Part shown: in pieces, positions 36,232-46,410 of the stretch
Layout of the letters: the number at the start of each line of letters is the position of its first letter
How positions within the stretch are numbered: the first letter of the stretch is position 1
Assembly: GCF_046630445.1 (NCBI RefSeq)
Contig: NC_092340.1
Location: forward strand, 365,346,001-365,410,000
Length of the DNA: 64,000 nt
Direction of reading: 5' to 3'
From: Rutidosis leptorrhynchoides
Taxonomy: Eukaryota; Streptophyta; Magnoliopsida; Asterales; Asteraceae
The notes under the pieces: model-generated
What the model was told of the DNA's origin: nothing
Database searches by the model: none
What the model saw: the letters and a program-made list of their open reading frames with translations, nothing else
Made by a program: the position numbers and the translations under genes

Positions 36232-36626
36232 TGTTGGAAAATTACGGTTTCACTAATTCCCACCACCCAGCCCAACAATAATAGTAAAGAAATAAGAACA
36301 ATACACAACACAAGATTTAACGTGGAAACTCCAAAACAGGAGAAAAACCACCGGCCCCCAAAGAGAGAAAATACACTATATCACAAATTGTTACAATGAT
36401 ATAGACGACTCTCTTAAGCCAACTACACTCTCCAAAATATTTAACTAATACAACTCTCAAACAAGGGTAAGAAAGAAAGAAATAATCAAATACTTAAAGT
36501 GTATTGATTGGTGCAATTTGGAATGAAGACTTAGCCCCTCTTATATAACCAAGTCACTCACCCCTCACATCTTCCTCCCACCTATGTGGGATACACATAT
36601 CTTCTACTAGCCAAAATAAATCAATA
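36232..36626 (-). repeat. 3' LTR of the gag-only copia element
   Basis: 395 bp; differs from the other LTR by about one base at the start (TGTTGGAAAA against TGTTGGGAAA). Confidence 0.9.
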
Positions 36627-36645
36627 AATCTCCACCTTTTGGATA
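36627..36645 (-). promoter_or_regulatory. Polypurine tract of the copia element
   Basis: Minus strand CAAAAGGTGGAGATT directly before the LTR, a usual copia motif. Confidence 0.7.
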
Positions 36646-37100
36646 GAAGAAGATAACCATACTTCCACATTGCGAAGATAACCGACGTAGATGCTTCCTC
36701 GACGACAACTTCAAGATCCTCATCTTCATGCCGTTGACATTATCTCTTACCCAAGAAATAAAATTTGCATCTTCATCAAACATTGTCAATACCCGACAAT
36801 CATTGTCATCACAGACAATCATAACTCTTAACAGAATTATCATACTCCACCATTAAGAGTATAGCACTTAGAATATCACATTCCAAGCATTTCACCTCGG
36901 CACATGTTGTTGAACAACCAGCTGAAACTTTATGGTGCAACTTCCCTGTTTGGCTTTCCCGAAAGTCCCATCAGCTACAACATCAGTTTCCACCACACAA
37001 CCTGCATAAATGCCAAACCAATGCCCATGTGTAATTGTGGAACCGCTAACAAACATCCCTTTCCATGGTGGCGCGGACACACCATGAGGATGACGTGACT
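36646..37100 (-). other. Non-coding remainder between copia gag and 3' LTR
   Basis: No protease, integrase or RT motif in any frame; short ORFs have no domain. pol has been deleted or was never present. Confidence 0.6.
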
Positions 37101-37892
37101 TCAGAGGAATTCGTCACTCTCCGTAACAACGGAGACAATGTTAGCGTCTTTGGAGCCATTTGCCGGATTAGCTCCACCTGGACAATTAACCCTTACATGC
37201 CCAGTCTTCCCGCACCTCCAGCATACCAGATTCTTCCCAGAGTTTCTCTTTCGCCTATCCGAACACAACACTATCGTATCTCCTGATGACGAGACCCCGT
37301 TACCTTCCAGTCTTTTCTCCTCGGATAGGAGCTTGCTAGTAACGTCTTCAAACTTCAGAGTTTCTTTCCCATACATCAAAATAGGTTTCATGTGTTCATA
37401 AGACGATGACAAAGATAATATCAACCTCAAAGCTTTATCTTCATCATCCACTTTAACTCCAATAGCTTCAAGTTCTGAAACAATACCATTAAGAATACTT
37501 AGATGATCTGAAATCTTTGAACCCCCATCCATACGCAGAGTATGAAATTGTTCTTTAAGACACAACCGATTTGAGATGCCCTTGCCCTGGTACAACTGCT
37601 CTAGTTTAACCCAAAGCTCATTTGCCGTTGATAACCCGTGCACATTTGCAAGCACGTTCTTTGCAAGACACAAACGAATCGCACTTGCCGCCCTCAAATC
37701 CATATCATCCAATTCTTCTTCATCGAACTTCTTGCTAGAATCACTGCCGGGAACAAGGGTGGGTTTACCCTTCAAAGCCTTGTGTAAACCAGACTGAATC
37801 AACACATCCTTGACTTGAACCTGCCATAAGCCAAAATTGATCCTCCCATCAAATTTCTCAACATCAAACCTCATTGGACTGAACTTCGACAT
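37101..37892 (-). CDS. Copia Gag protein (263 aa)
   Basis: Intact ORF. The N-terminus FDVEKFDGRINFGLWQVQVK is the start typical of copia gag (DUF4219/UBN2 type). DELWVKLEQ-like text (NELWVKLEQLYQGKGISNRL) and LSSSYEHM follow at about residues 90-175. One zinc knuckle, CWRCGKTGHVRVNC, lies near residues 223-236. The ORF ends about 25 residues after the knuckle, before any protease. Gag would form particles around element RNA. Intact gag with no pol is what makes this a TR-GAG candidate: it could supply its own capsid and borrow polymerase. Confidence 0.88.
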   Translation of the reverse strand: MSKFSPMRFDVEKFDGRINFGLWQVQVKDVLIQSGLHKALKGKPTLVPGSDSSKKFDEEELDDMDLRAASAIRLCLAKNVLANVHGLSTANELWVKLEQLYQGKGISNRLCLKEQFHTLRMDGGSKISDHLSILNGIVSELEAIGVKVDDEDKALRLILSLSSSYEHMKPILMYGKETLKFEDVTSKLLSEEKRLEGNGVSSSGDTIVLCSDRRKRNSGKNLVCWRCGKTGHVRVNCPGGANPANGSKDANIVSVVTESDEFL

Positions 37893-38162
37893 CGTATCCG
37901 TATCCTATAAACAACACTTTCTCTGATTTTGCTCACGTTTCGAATAGCCAAAAGATGTAGCAGGTAGCCAGGACCCTTTAAATCGGAAATCCACAACTAG
38001 GCCACTAACAAATCCAACTATTACTACGAATCAGAAAAAATATTGTGTAACCAGATACCCTATACGATCAATAGAACTCGTTTCTGATGTGGACGATCCA
38101 CTCACGTGGCAACCACAGAGCATACTCCGACTCCTATAACCGAGACCCCTGTCAAACCTGAC
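37893..38162 (-). other. Copia leader between primer site and gag
   Basis: Untranslated leader; no ORF. Confidence 0.5.
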
Positions 38163-38174
38163 GCTCTGATACCA
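38163..38174 (-). promoter_or_regulatory. Primer binding site, initiator Met-tRNA
   Basis: Minus strand TGGTATCAGAGC, two bases inside the 5' LTR boundary. Confidence 0.9.
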
Positions 38175-38176
38175 GT

Positions 38177-38571
38177 TGTTGGGAAATTACGGTTTCACTA
38201 ATTCCCACCACCCAGCCCAACAATAATAGTAAAGAAATAAGAACAATACACAACACAAGATTTAACGTGGAAACTCCAAAACAGGAGAAAAACCACCGGC
38301 CCCCAAAGAGAGAAAATACACTATATCACAAATTGTTACAATGATATAGACGACTCTCTTAAGCCAACTACACTCTCCAAAATATTTAACTAATACAACT
38401 CTCAAACAAGGGTAAGAAAGAAAGAAATAATCAAATACTTAAAGTGTATTGATTGGTGCAATTTGGAATGAAGACTTAGCCCCTCTTATATAACCAAGTC
38501 ACTCACCCCTCACATCTTCCTCCCACCTATGTGGGATACACATATCTTCTACTAGCCAAAATAAATCAATA
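38177..38571 (-). repeat. 5' LTR of the gag-only copia element
   Basis: 395 bp, paired with 36232-36626. The minus strand has TATATAAGAGGGGC (about 38482-38495), a likely TATA box. Confidence 0.9.
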
Positions 38572-38576
38572 ATTGT

Positions 38577-38955
38577 GTGATCGAGGTTTCAGGTATCGGC
38601 GAGATTTATGAAGTTATCGTGTGTTGGTCGTGATTGGTTTTTCATTCGATGCACCGTCTACCGAGTGATTGCCCTTAATGTGGTATTGTGTGGTGTTGAC
38701 ATGGATGACGGGTTGATTTTAAGATTGTAGGATTGTGGCCATTTTTGTTTGTACTTGTTCGAGGTCGTGCTTTGAATCGAGTTGTAAAATTTGTTAGGAG
38801 GTCGTGCTTTGAATCGAGTTGTAAAATTTGTTAGGAGTTGAGAAGTTGATCATGGAGTCATTGTTGTTAGAATCTCGATGTAGAGTTGTAATCACTAGCT
38901 TCTTGCTAGTTTTATTTTTATTATAAAATTATTGCCTTTCAAAAAAAAAAAAATT
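38577..38955 (+). repeat. Retroposon 3' end, right half, with LINE-like tail
   Basis: Ends TATTGCCTTTC plus A13. Contains a 37-bp direct duplication (GAGGTCGTGCTTTGAATCGA and the next 17 bases) at about 38760-38835. Continues the piece at 35750-36226. Confidence 0.55.
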
Positions 38956-39420
38956 TAAGATTGTGACATTTGTCTTTGCTTACTCCTTCTCGTATCCATG
39001 ATTCATAATCTTTCTATTTGTCAATATATAATTTTGGTAAGATAATTGTTAGGATGAATTAGTAGTTTGAAAAATTACTACTCATTATAAAAATAAATTA
39101 CGAACCATTAAAAATAGTGTCGGTGAGTTTGCAAGTACTCAAAGTACAAATAAGCCCCAAAGTAATTCATAACCACGTATAAATCTCCCCCTTAATAAAA
39201 GGAAAGAGACACATAACGAATTTTCCGAATCTGATACCAGTTTTAGTTTATTATTCCTTGATGGTATTTTGCATCAATTTGCCCCTAAACTTTTCCATTT
39301 GATAAATTTGATCCTCTAAACTAATACCAGTTTTAAATAAGGTAGTTCCCTTTTCCCTCTTAAATTTTGACTCATTTTAATAAATTTGTTTAACAGATCT
39401 AAACAGTAATTTATTTTTTT
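38956..39420. other. AT-rich intergenic DNA, no gene seen
   Basis: Nothing supportable. Confidence 0.4.
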
Positions 39421-39424
39421 ATTA

Positions 39425-39570
39425 AATTTTTTTTTTGAAAAGCAAGTAAAATTATATTGATATAACATAGTCAATTACAAAGCCCTATAAACTATACATT
39501 GTCACTTAATTTGAGTGATCACACGAAGGACCTCTATACATTAGTCAGCAATATGCTATTATTACAGCTT
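39425..39570 (-). repeat. Retroposon 3' end on minus strand
   Basis: T run followed by GAAAAGCAAG; in reverse CTTGCTTTTC plus poly(A), matching the LINE tail type. Confidence 0.4.
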
Positions 39571-40311
39571 AAGCATATATAACTTCGTAATTTTGATTAA
39601 ATATTTTATAGTCGTGTTCTGATAACACTCGTATGTTTCATGTCCAGATCATTGTGTACTTTGCTAAGATGTTATGTTAAAACGTGTCAAAGAAGTTCAA
39701 GTGACCTTTCATGTAACTAGTACGTTTTACAAGCTATTTGACAAAAAATAAAAAAAAAGGTTGGAACATGGAAAAATGATGCGGAAACAAACAAACAGTT
39801 GATTAATTACATGACGAATGATTGTCACTGTCTTTGTTTCCATTCACCTTCAAAATATCAACTATAAGTCTACTCTCTACAAGTCATATATCTATCCTAA
39901 TAATTAAACTTAATTATAGTTATAATTAGAAATCATTTGTTTATTAACTCCAATTAAGTTTTACCCTTTACTAATCATTCGTAAATTTCTACAACTGTTT
40001 TAGCCTATCAAAGGTAATAGTAACATTTGTCATATAGTTCCCGCTTATTTGGACCCCATTTCAACATAATTACCGAAAAATAATAAATACAGACAGATAG
40101 ACTGATATAGACATACATATAAATGTATACATGTATAGGGTTTATATATTGATTTGTTTGTTTTTAATTTTGTTGCTACATATCATAATTATTAATAAGT
40201 CTTTCCACCTGTAAACGAGTGAAAAGCATGTCGTCGTAATTTAAAAAGCAAGTGGCCACCGTAACACACCACTTCACTGGACCCCACTCTCAATCTCCCC
40301 TTCCTCCCTCC
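39571..40311. other. Upstream region of the epimerase gene
   Basis: AT-rich, no ORF; the last 60 bases are CT-rich, as often seen near plant transcription starts. Confidence 0.5.
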
Positions 40312-40318
40312 TTTATAT
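40312..40318 (+). promoter_or_regulatory. Candidate TATA box of the epimerase gene
   Basis: TTTATAT in a CT-rich setting, 109 bp before the ATG; a start near 40345 would give a leader of about 80 bases. Confidence 0.45.
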
Positions 40319-40426
40319 CCTTCTCTCCATCACTCCCTTCACTTCAGGGCTCCAATTATTCAGCTCTATTTTCTTTTTCATCATAAATAAATTATAAATT
40401 TTCATTTTAATTATAATTCATCAATT

Positions 40427-41776
40427 ATGGCGTCATCACCGCCGGACACGAGCAAAACGACCAAAATGGAACGTTACAACAGTTACATCCGTCGGGTTAA
40501 TAGTACTAAACTATTAGCTGCATCTTCAAAGCTTTTGTTTCGTGTTACTCTTTTAGTCGCCTTAATTTTAATCTTTTTCTTCACATTCAACTACCCACCA
40601 CTTTCCGATAACAATAGTAATAATCCCACTCATCACGTTCACACCACATCTCACCTTCTCTCCTCCGCTTTCTACGGAAGTGGGGCCTCGTGGGAGAAGG
40701 AGGTCCGTCGTTCCTCAACCCCTCGCCGTCCCAACGGATTCTCCGTCCTTGTAACCGGATCTGGAGGATTCGTTGGGACTCACTGTTCCCTCGCTTTGAA
40801 AAAACGAGGGGACGGTGTTCTGGGGTTGGACAATTTTAACTCTTATTACGATCCGTCGCTAAAACGTGCGCGACAAAAGATGTTAAAACAACACGATATA
40901 TTTATCGTTGAAGGTGATCTAAACGATAAGGAGCTTTTAATGAAGCTTTTCGACATTGTTCCGTTTACTCATATTCTTCATTTAGCTGCACAAGCGGGTG
41001 TACGTTACGCGATGGAGAATCCACAATCGTACATCAGGTCCAACATTGCTGGACTAGTGAATTTATTCGAAACCGCGAAAAACGCGGAGCCACAACCCGC
41101 GATTGTTTGGGCTTCATCTAGTTCGGTTTACGGGTTAAACACCGAGAACCCGTTCTCAGAATCACACCGAACGGATCGACCCGCGAGTCTTTACGCGGCG
41201 ACGAAAAAAGCGGGAGAAGAAATTGCGCATACGTATAATCATATCTATGGGTTATCAATTACGGGGCTCCGTTTTTTTACGGTTTATGGTCCATGGGGCA
41301 GACCCGATATGGCGTACTTTTTTTTCACTAAAGATATATTGCAAGGGAAACCGATTAATGTTTACCAAACGCATGATAATAAAGAAGTGGCGCGTGACTT
41401 CACGTTTATTGATGACGTGGTGAAAGGGTGTTTAGGGGCTTTGGATACGGCTGAAAAGAGTACCGGAAAAGGCGGGAAAAAGAGAGGTCCGGCACAATTG
41501 AGGATATATAACTTGGGGAACACGTCACCGGTGACGGTGGGGAAATTAGTGTCGATATTAGAAAGTTTATTGAATGTGAAGGCCAAAAAGCATGTGATTA
41601 AGATGCCACGAAACGGTGACGTTCCGTTTACTCATGCTAATGTTAGTTTGGCGTATAGAGATTTCGGGTATAAACCGACAACTGATTTGTCTACAGGGTT
41701 GAGGAAGTTTGTAAAATGGTACGTAAGTTATTATGGAATTCAACTAAAAGTAAAAGGGTCAAATGACTCCACTTGA
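40427..41776 (+). CDS. GAE: UDP-glucuronate 4-epimerase, intronless (449 aa)
   Basis: Converts UDP-glucuronate to UDP-galacturonate, the precursor for pectin, in the Golgi. The N-terminus has a short cytosolic part and one membrane anchor (residues 37-56, LLFRVTLLVALILIFFFTFN), giving the usual type II topology. The NAD-binding Rossmann motif is TGSGGFVG (110-117; I recall TGAAGFVG as commoner). Catalytic features are WASSSSVYG (228-236) and the Tyr256-x3-Lys260 pair in SLYAATKKAG. VYGPWGRPDMA and VARDFTFIDD are family signatures. Length and lack of introns match the Arabidopsis GAE family. The frame is intact. It is the only convincing host gene in the window. Which GAE paralogue it matches cannot be settled by eye. 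Confidence 0.96.
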   Translation: MASSPPDTSKTTKMERYNSYIRRVNSTKLLAASSKLLFRVTLLVALILIFFFTFNYPPLSDNNSNNPTHHVHTTSHLLSSAFYGSGASWEKEVRRSSTPRRPNGFSVLVTGSGGFVGTHCSLALKKRGDGVLGLDNFNSYYDPSLKRARQKMLKQHDIFIVEGDLNDKELLMKLFDIVPFTHILHLAAQAGVRYAMENPQSYIRSNIAGLVNLFETAKNAEPQPAIVWASSSSVYGLNTENPFSESHRTDRPASLYAATKKAGEEIAHTYNHIYGLSITGLRFFTVYGPWGRPDMAYFFFTKDILQGKPINVYQTHDNKEVARDFTFIDDVVKGCLGALDTAEKSTGKGGKKRGPAQLRIYNLGNTSPVTVGKLVSILESLLNVKAKKHVIKMPRNGDVPFTHANVSLAYRDFGYKPTTDLSTGLRKFVKWYVSYYGIQLKVKGSNDST

Positions 41777-42337
41777 TACAACTTTTTTAAAAATCATAAA
41801 TGTTTTCTTTGGTGTTTTTTCCCCCTTTTTTACACTTCACCCCCTTTTTAAGTCATAATTTACTTGTGATACCAAGATGTAAAAAATATATACGTTCGCT
41901 AGTTGTAGAAAAAAAATGTGTCTTTAGCTTCATTGATTGATGGTCAAGGATCGAGAACGTACGCTTGTTTAGTGACATCTTTTCGAGGTTCAAAGCAGCC
42001 AGCGGAAAGCAAGTTCGGTTATCGTTGTATCATTATTTAAAGTGTTGGATGTATAAGTAAGTTCGTATACATATTACATATCTCCTAAGAGAGAAAGAAA
42101 AAAGATGGAAATGGAGGGTGGGGAAGTGTAGAATTGATTGAAAAGTGAAAGGGTGTAATTTGTAATATTTTGATGTTAGATGTAAATTTGAACATAATTG
42201 ATTTTGTACCCAAAAAGTAAAGGGTGGAGATCAAGCAATTGAATTTGAATTTAAAGAAAAAGTTGGCATCAAAGTCTCTATTATCTTCTGATTAAATCCA
42301 CATTTATTATCATAAATATTTATTATTTGATTTAAAG

Positions 42338-42340
<3 letters not shown>
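41777..42340 (+). other. 3' flank of the epimerase gene
   Basis: Probable 3' UTR followed by AT-rich DNA; CATAAATG at about 41795 and T-rich stretches could serve in polyadenylation, none decisive. No gene. Confidence 0.45.
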
Positions 42341-42396
<56 letters not shown>

Positions 42397-42906
42397 GAAG
42401 GATAAAATGAGAACTTTTTTGGATTGAGAACTCTGAGAACTAGGGAAGAGCGAACAAAAAAAACGAAATTCGAACAAAAAAAATTTGGCGGACGAACAAA
42501 AATTCGAACAAAAAAAATTAGGTGGACGAACAAAAATTTGAAGGGCGAACCAAAATTTCAGCTGCATGTTCTACATTTTTGTAGAACAACATGTAGAACA
42601 GTTAAATTTTTGTTCGAATACCCTTTTTTTGTTCGTCCGCGTGTTTTTTTGTTCGATTTTCATGTTTTTGTTCGAATTCGAACGAAAATGGCCCAATTCG
42701 AACGAATTTTCGTTCTACAATTTTTGTAGAACCAAACAGAAATGTAGAACATGCATCTAAATTTTTGTTCGACTCACATTTTTTTGTTCGCCCGCGTGAT
42801 TTTTTTTTATTCGAATTTCCTTATTTTTGCTCGCCCGCACTTTTTTTGGCTCGAATTTCACTGTTTTTGGAGTTCTCAGGTTCTCACACCAGTTGAGTGA
42901 TCCTCT

Positions 42907-42985
<79 letters not shown>
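42341..42985. mobile_element. MITE inserted within a (TA)n microsatellite
   Basis: TA repeats lie on both sides (42341-42393, 42910-42985). Between them is a 516-bp element. Its left part has GAACTCTGAGAACT and its right part AGTTCTCAGGTTCTCAC, in inverted orientation. The centre is a large imperfect inverted repeat built of CGAACAAAAA / TTTTTGTTCG words and TGTTCTACATTTTTGTAGAACA. No transposase; the ORFs that cross it are composed of these repeats. Confidence 0.7.
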
Positions 42986-42986
<1 letters not shown>

Positions 42987-43511
42987 CCTTGTGATGATTG
43001 ATTATAGCTTTTAAGAAGATGCCTCCAATGATTGAGGGGGTGAGTTGTCTTTAATAAATAGTTAAGTGGCCAAATTAGTAAATAACACGTGCTCCGTTTT
43101 TTTTAACTTTAGCTAATTTAGAGTTGAAAGTGTTTTGTGTCGGTGAACAAAAAGAGGTGAGCAAATAAGTCTTTTTACACTGTCAATACTATGTTCTACT
43201 TTTGGTTGCTCTTACTTTGATGTTGATGCTGTCATTGTAATACTATTGTTGTACAAAGGTACTACCTATCAATAATATAACACTGTAACATTATTTGACG
43301 ATACTCAAAATGTTTTGATTTATACTGACTAATAATTTACCCGTTATGATTTGTATACGATACTCTAAAGGAGCGTTGGATGAGGTGGAAATATTTGATG
43401 GAAGCTGACGGATTTAACGGATCGTCAATTTTTGACGTTAATTACATTTCTGACTAAACATAAAAGGGGGCGTGAAGGTCAAAAGCAACCAATCAATAAT
43501 TTTATTTATTT
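42986..43511. other. Intergenic, no gene seen
   Basis: AT-rich; nothing supportable. Confidence 0.4.
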
Positions 43512-43523
43512 AATAAAGATATA

Positions 43524-43671
43524 ATTTTATCAAAGGGCATTTGGTCCAGCGGTATCCTGGTGGCCCTCCAACCAAGAGGTTGAGGGTTCAAGTCTCACCT
43601 ATTACATATCCGTGGATGTAAATATTCGTATTAATATTGTGTGTGAGTTTGCCTTTCAAAATAAATAAATA
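43524..43671 (+). mobile_element. tRNA-derived SINE with LINE-like tail
   Basis: A box TGGTCCAGCGG (43549-43559), B box GGTTCAAGTC (43586-43595), then a short body ending TTTGCCTTTCAAAATAAATA and AAT repeats. Flanked by the 12-bp direct repeat AATAAAGATATA (43512-43523, 43672-43683). Confidence 0.85.
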
Positions 43672-43683
43672 AATAAAGATATA

Positions 43684-44619
43684 CTCATTCTGACACAAAA
43701 ATTCAACCTTTTACGTTAATGAATATCAAATACAGTCACACTTAAAAGTTAAAACCCATTTTTTCATTATAAAGTGCATCATTTGCCGTCGGGGTTATAA
43801 CTTATAAGCATTCTGACACAACCAAAATACCAAGTGCTCATTGGTGAATGTCGTAAGAAAATGTAAATAGTTATAGGAACTCTGACGAATTTATTTTCTA
43901 ATAAAAATATGTAAAAAACTGTGTACGTAAAAGATTAATAAATCTTACTAGCTTGAAACGTAAGCAAAGTGGAACACCAATGTTAGATCTTTGAATTCTG
44001 GCTTGGGTGGTTCCTATGGGTGTTAAGGCCGGTTAATACATCTTGATTATAATTAGGCTTAAGGGTACTTCCTGCTGATTCATAGTTTTAAGAGTATGCG
44101 GAATTTGATCGACGTAATGGGGTGGTTAGTAACATTTTAGTGCCTCTTTCGGTTTATAAGGACAATTTGGTCGTCCTCTTATGGTCTTTAAGGGAGGTCT
44201 CAATGATTAAGTTTGTGATTTATTGTGTATTTGTACATACAGTTGTAGTGGTTTCCTTTAACTGTTTGTGTAAGTTTGTTGTGCTGTTTGATCATCCGTT
44301 AATTATAATTTAATTAGATATTTGAATCTATAATAATCAATTTAGTATGGGCTTGAGTTTTGCCTTCTTGTTTATATGTTTGTTGGATGACCTTAATCGT
44401 TTAAATGAAATCTTCCTTTGTTTTTATAAAGTTTGTTTAAAAAATAATAATAATAACAATAATAAAATTGGACGCTGAGTTTGAATGGAAAATAACTTTA
44501 CTAGGACCAGTGGGCTTGGAACTCTACATTGTCATCCTTTTATTTGGTTTCGCAAACTATACATGTTATAGCTGCTGCTTCTCAGGTTCCTTTCACTCAG
44601 CAAACTTTATGGTGCAAGC
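43684..44619. other. Intergenic with possible LINE 3' UTR relic
   Basis: G/T-rich text from about 43985, ending in an A/AAT-rich tract (44440-44465), looks like an old retroposon tail. The 63-codon ORF at 44122 has no domain. Confidence 0.35.
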
Positions 44620-45110
44620 ACTGGCAAATAAATTAATTTTTTCCAGTGGAAGATCAAGCTATATAGATTGGCTACTATTTCTAATCTCGAAGCAAGGGGT
44701 ATCTATTCAGATTAAGGACTGTTTGTTGCCTTGGTTATGTATCTGAAGTGTCCCAAGATTACCTCTTAGTGTGACAAGTTATCAAATTTGGTGTAGAATC
44801 AACACTTGGCTCGGTTTGAATCTTCTCATTTGGAATTCGGTCGAGGAGGTTTGGTCGTGGATTGATAGCTTTCCGATCAACGGTAATGAGTGTCTTATAA
44901 TAAGCACGGTCACGGCTGCGATTTTTTGGGTAATTTGGAGGCCACGAAATAGCATCGTCTTTAAAGATCAGAACTTCATGAAGTTGTTGAATCGCCGTTT
45001 AATTGGCTTTTTGCCAGATACACAAATCCACTCTAAACTGGAATTTGTGGTTACAGAACCCTTTGTATGCTTTGTAATCCCTTTGTTTTGTTACGCATAG
45101 AAGTTACTAC
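44620..45110 (+). pseudogene. LINE ORF2 zf-RVT region relic
   Basis: Broken frames with WCRINTWLGLNLLIWNSVEE, WSWIDSFP and AAIFWVIWRPRNSIVFKDQ, the pattern found after the zinc-binding Cys/His region of plant LINE ORF2. Multiple frameshifts; dead. The same region is present in the LINE at 27430-27700. Confidence 0.7.
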
Positions 45111-45614
45111 AATTAATTGCTTTTTCAAAGCTTATTTTTACACAGTCTTTCATTTTTTTCCCCCCCCCTACCAAATAAGGTTAAAAATGAAGCTTACAGA
45201 AAAATTAGTTAATTTCATGTAGTTGTAAATAAGAGTAATCTAAGTGTTTAATTATTTTTAAGTGAACTTTTGACATCAATTTAAATAATAATATGAATAT
45301 GAATATGATATGATGATGCATAAAATATTTCATTATATTTTCATATATATGTTGGCACTCATTGATAAAACCTTAAAGTACATATTCTTAAGTTTAATTT
45401 ATGTTGTACGTATTACGTGTATTAAGGATGTTACATGTTGATCTCCGTATTTTGATAAACGTACGTATCATCACTTCATTTTTTTTTTCTGTTTAAATTA
45501 AAAGATCAAAAAATTAAAATAAAATGAACTCTTTAATTTCTTCACAACTAATTTAGATGAAGAGATAATCACTGTTAAGGCCCTGAGTTCTTTATAAGAG
45601 GTTTCAGATTCGTT
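45111..45614. other. AT-rich spacer, no feature seen
   Basis: Nothing supportable apart from homopolymer runs. Confidence 0.4.
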
Positions 45615-45819
45615 TGTGATGACCCGAAAATTTCCGACCAAATTTAAACTTGAATCTTATTTGATTTCGATACGATAACCATAGTCTATAAAGTTGAGTC
45701 TCAAAATTTTTGAATTGTTTAAATGGATTCAATTAACCTTTGACTATTCCCAACGATTCACGAACATCGGTGTAAATAAATATGTAAATATATATGAATT
45801 CTATACATAATTAATATTG

Positions 45820-45907
<88 letters not shown>

Positions 45908-46322
45908 AATATTAAGGATTCAATAAATTATATAATTGGTAGATATAATAATTGGTAATATATTAAACTTAATTACAAGTTTGAATATAATTGTTATATG
46001 AATATTATTACTAGTATTATTATTAATTAGTATTAATAATACTACTAAATAGATTGTTATTATTATTAGTATATATATATATATATATTGTAATTGAATA
46101 TTAAATATAGATATTATATATATATATATATAATTAATAAATATTAAGGATTCAATAAATTATATAATTGGTAGATATAATAATTGGTAATATATTAAAC
46201 TTAATTACAAGTTTGAATATAATTGTTATATTAATATTATTACTAGTATTATTATTAATTAGTATTAATAATACTACTAAATAGATTGTTATTATTATTA
46301 GTATATATATATATTGTAATTG

Positions 46323-46410
<88 letters not shown>

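Larger units (their letters stand above)
36232..38571 (-). mobile_element. Gag-only Ty1/copia element (TR-GAG type), 2.34 kb
   Basis: Two 395-bp LTRs (36232-36626, 38177-38571), near-identical, start TGTTGG and end CAATA. They enclose a primer site and one gag ORF. Flanks carry the 5-bp direct repeat ATTGT (36227-36231, 38572-38576). There is no protease, integrase or RT. This fits TR-GAG non-autonomous elements, which rely on polymerase from a full copia relative. Confidence 0.88.

Noticed and set aside
42424..42760. ORFs of 60-100 codons
   Set aside because: Built from CGAACAAAAA repeat words of a MITE; low complexity.
43545..43610. Possible tRNA gene
   Set aside because: Has A and B boxes, but target duplication and LINE-like tail show a SINE.
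44468..45100. Novel membrane or host protein ORFs
   Set aside because: Frames contain zf-RVT-type LINE text with frameshifts.
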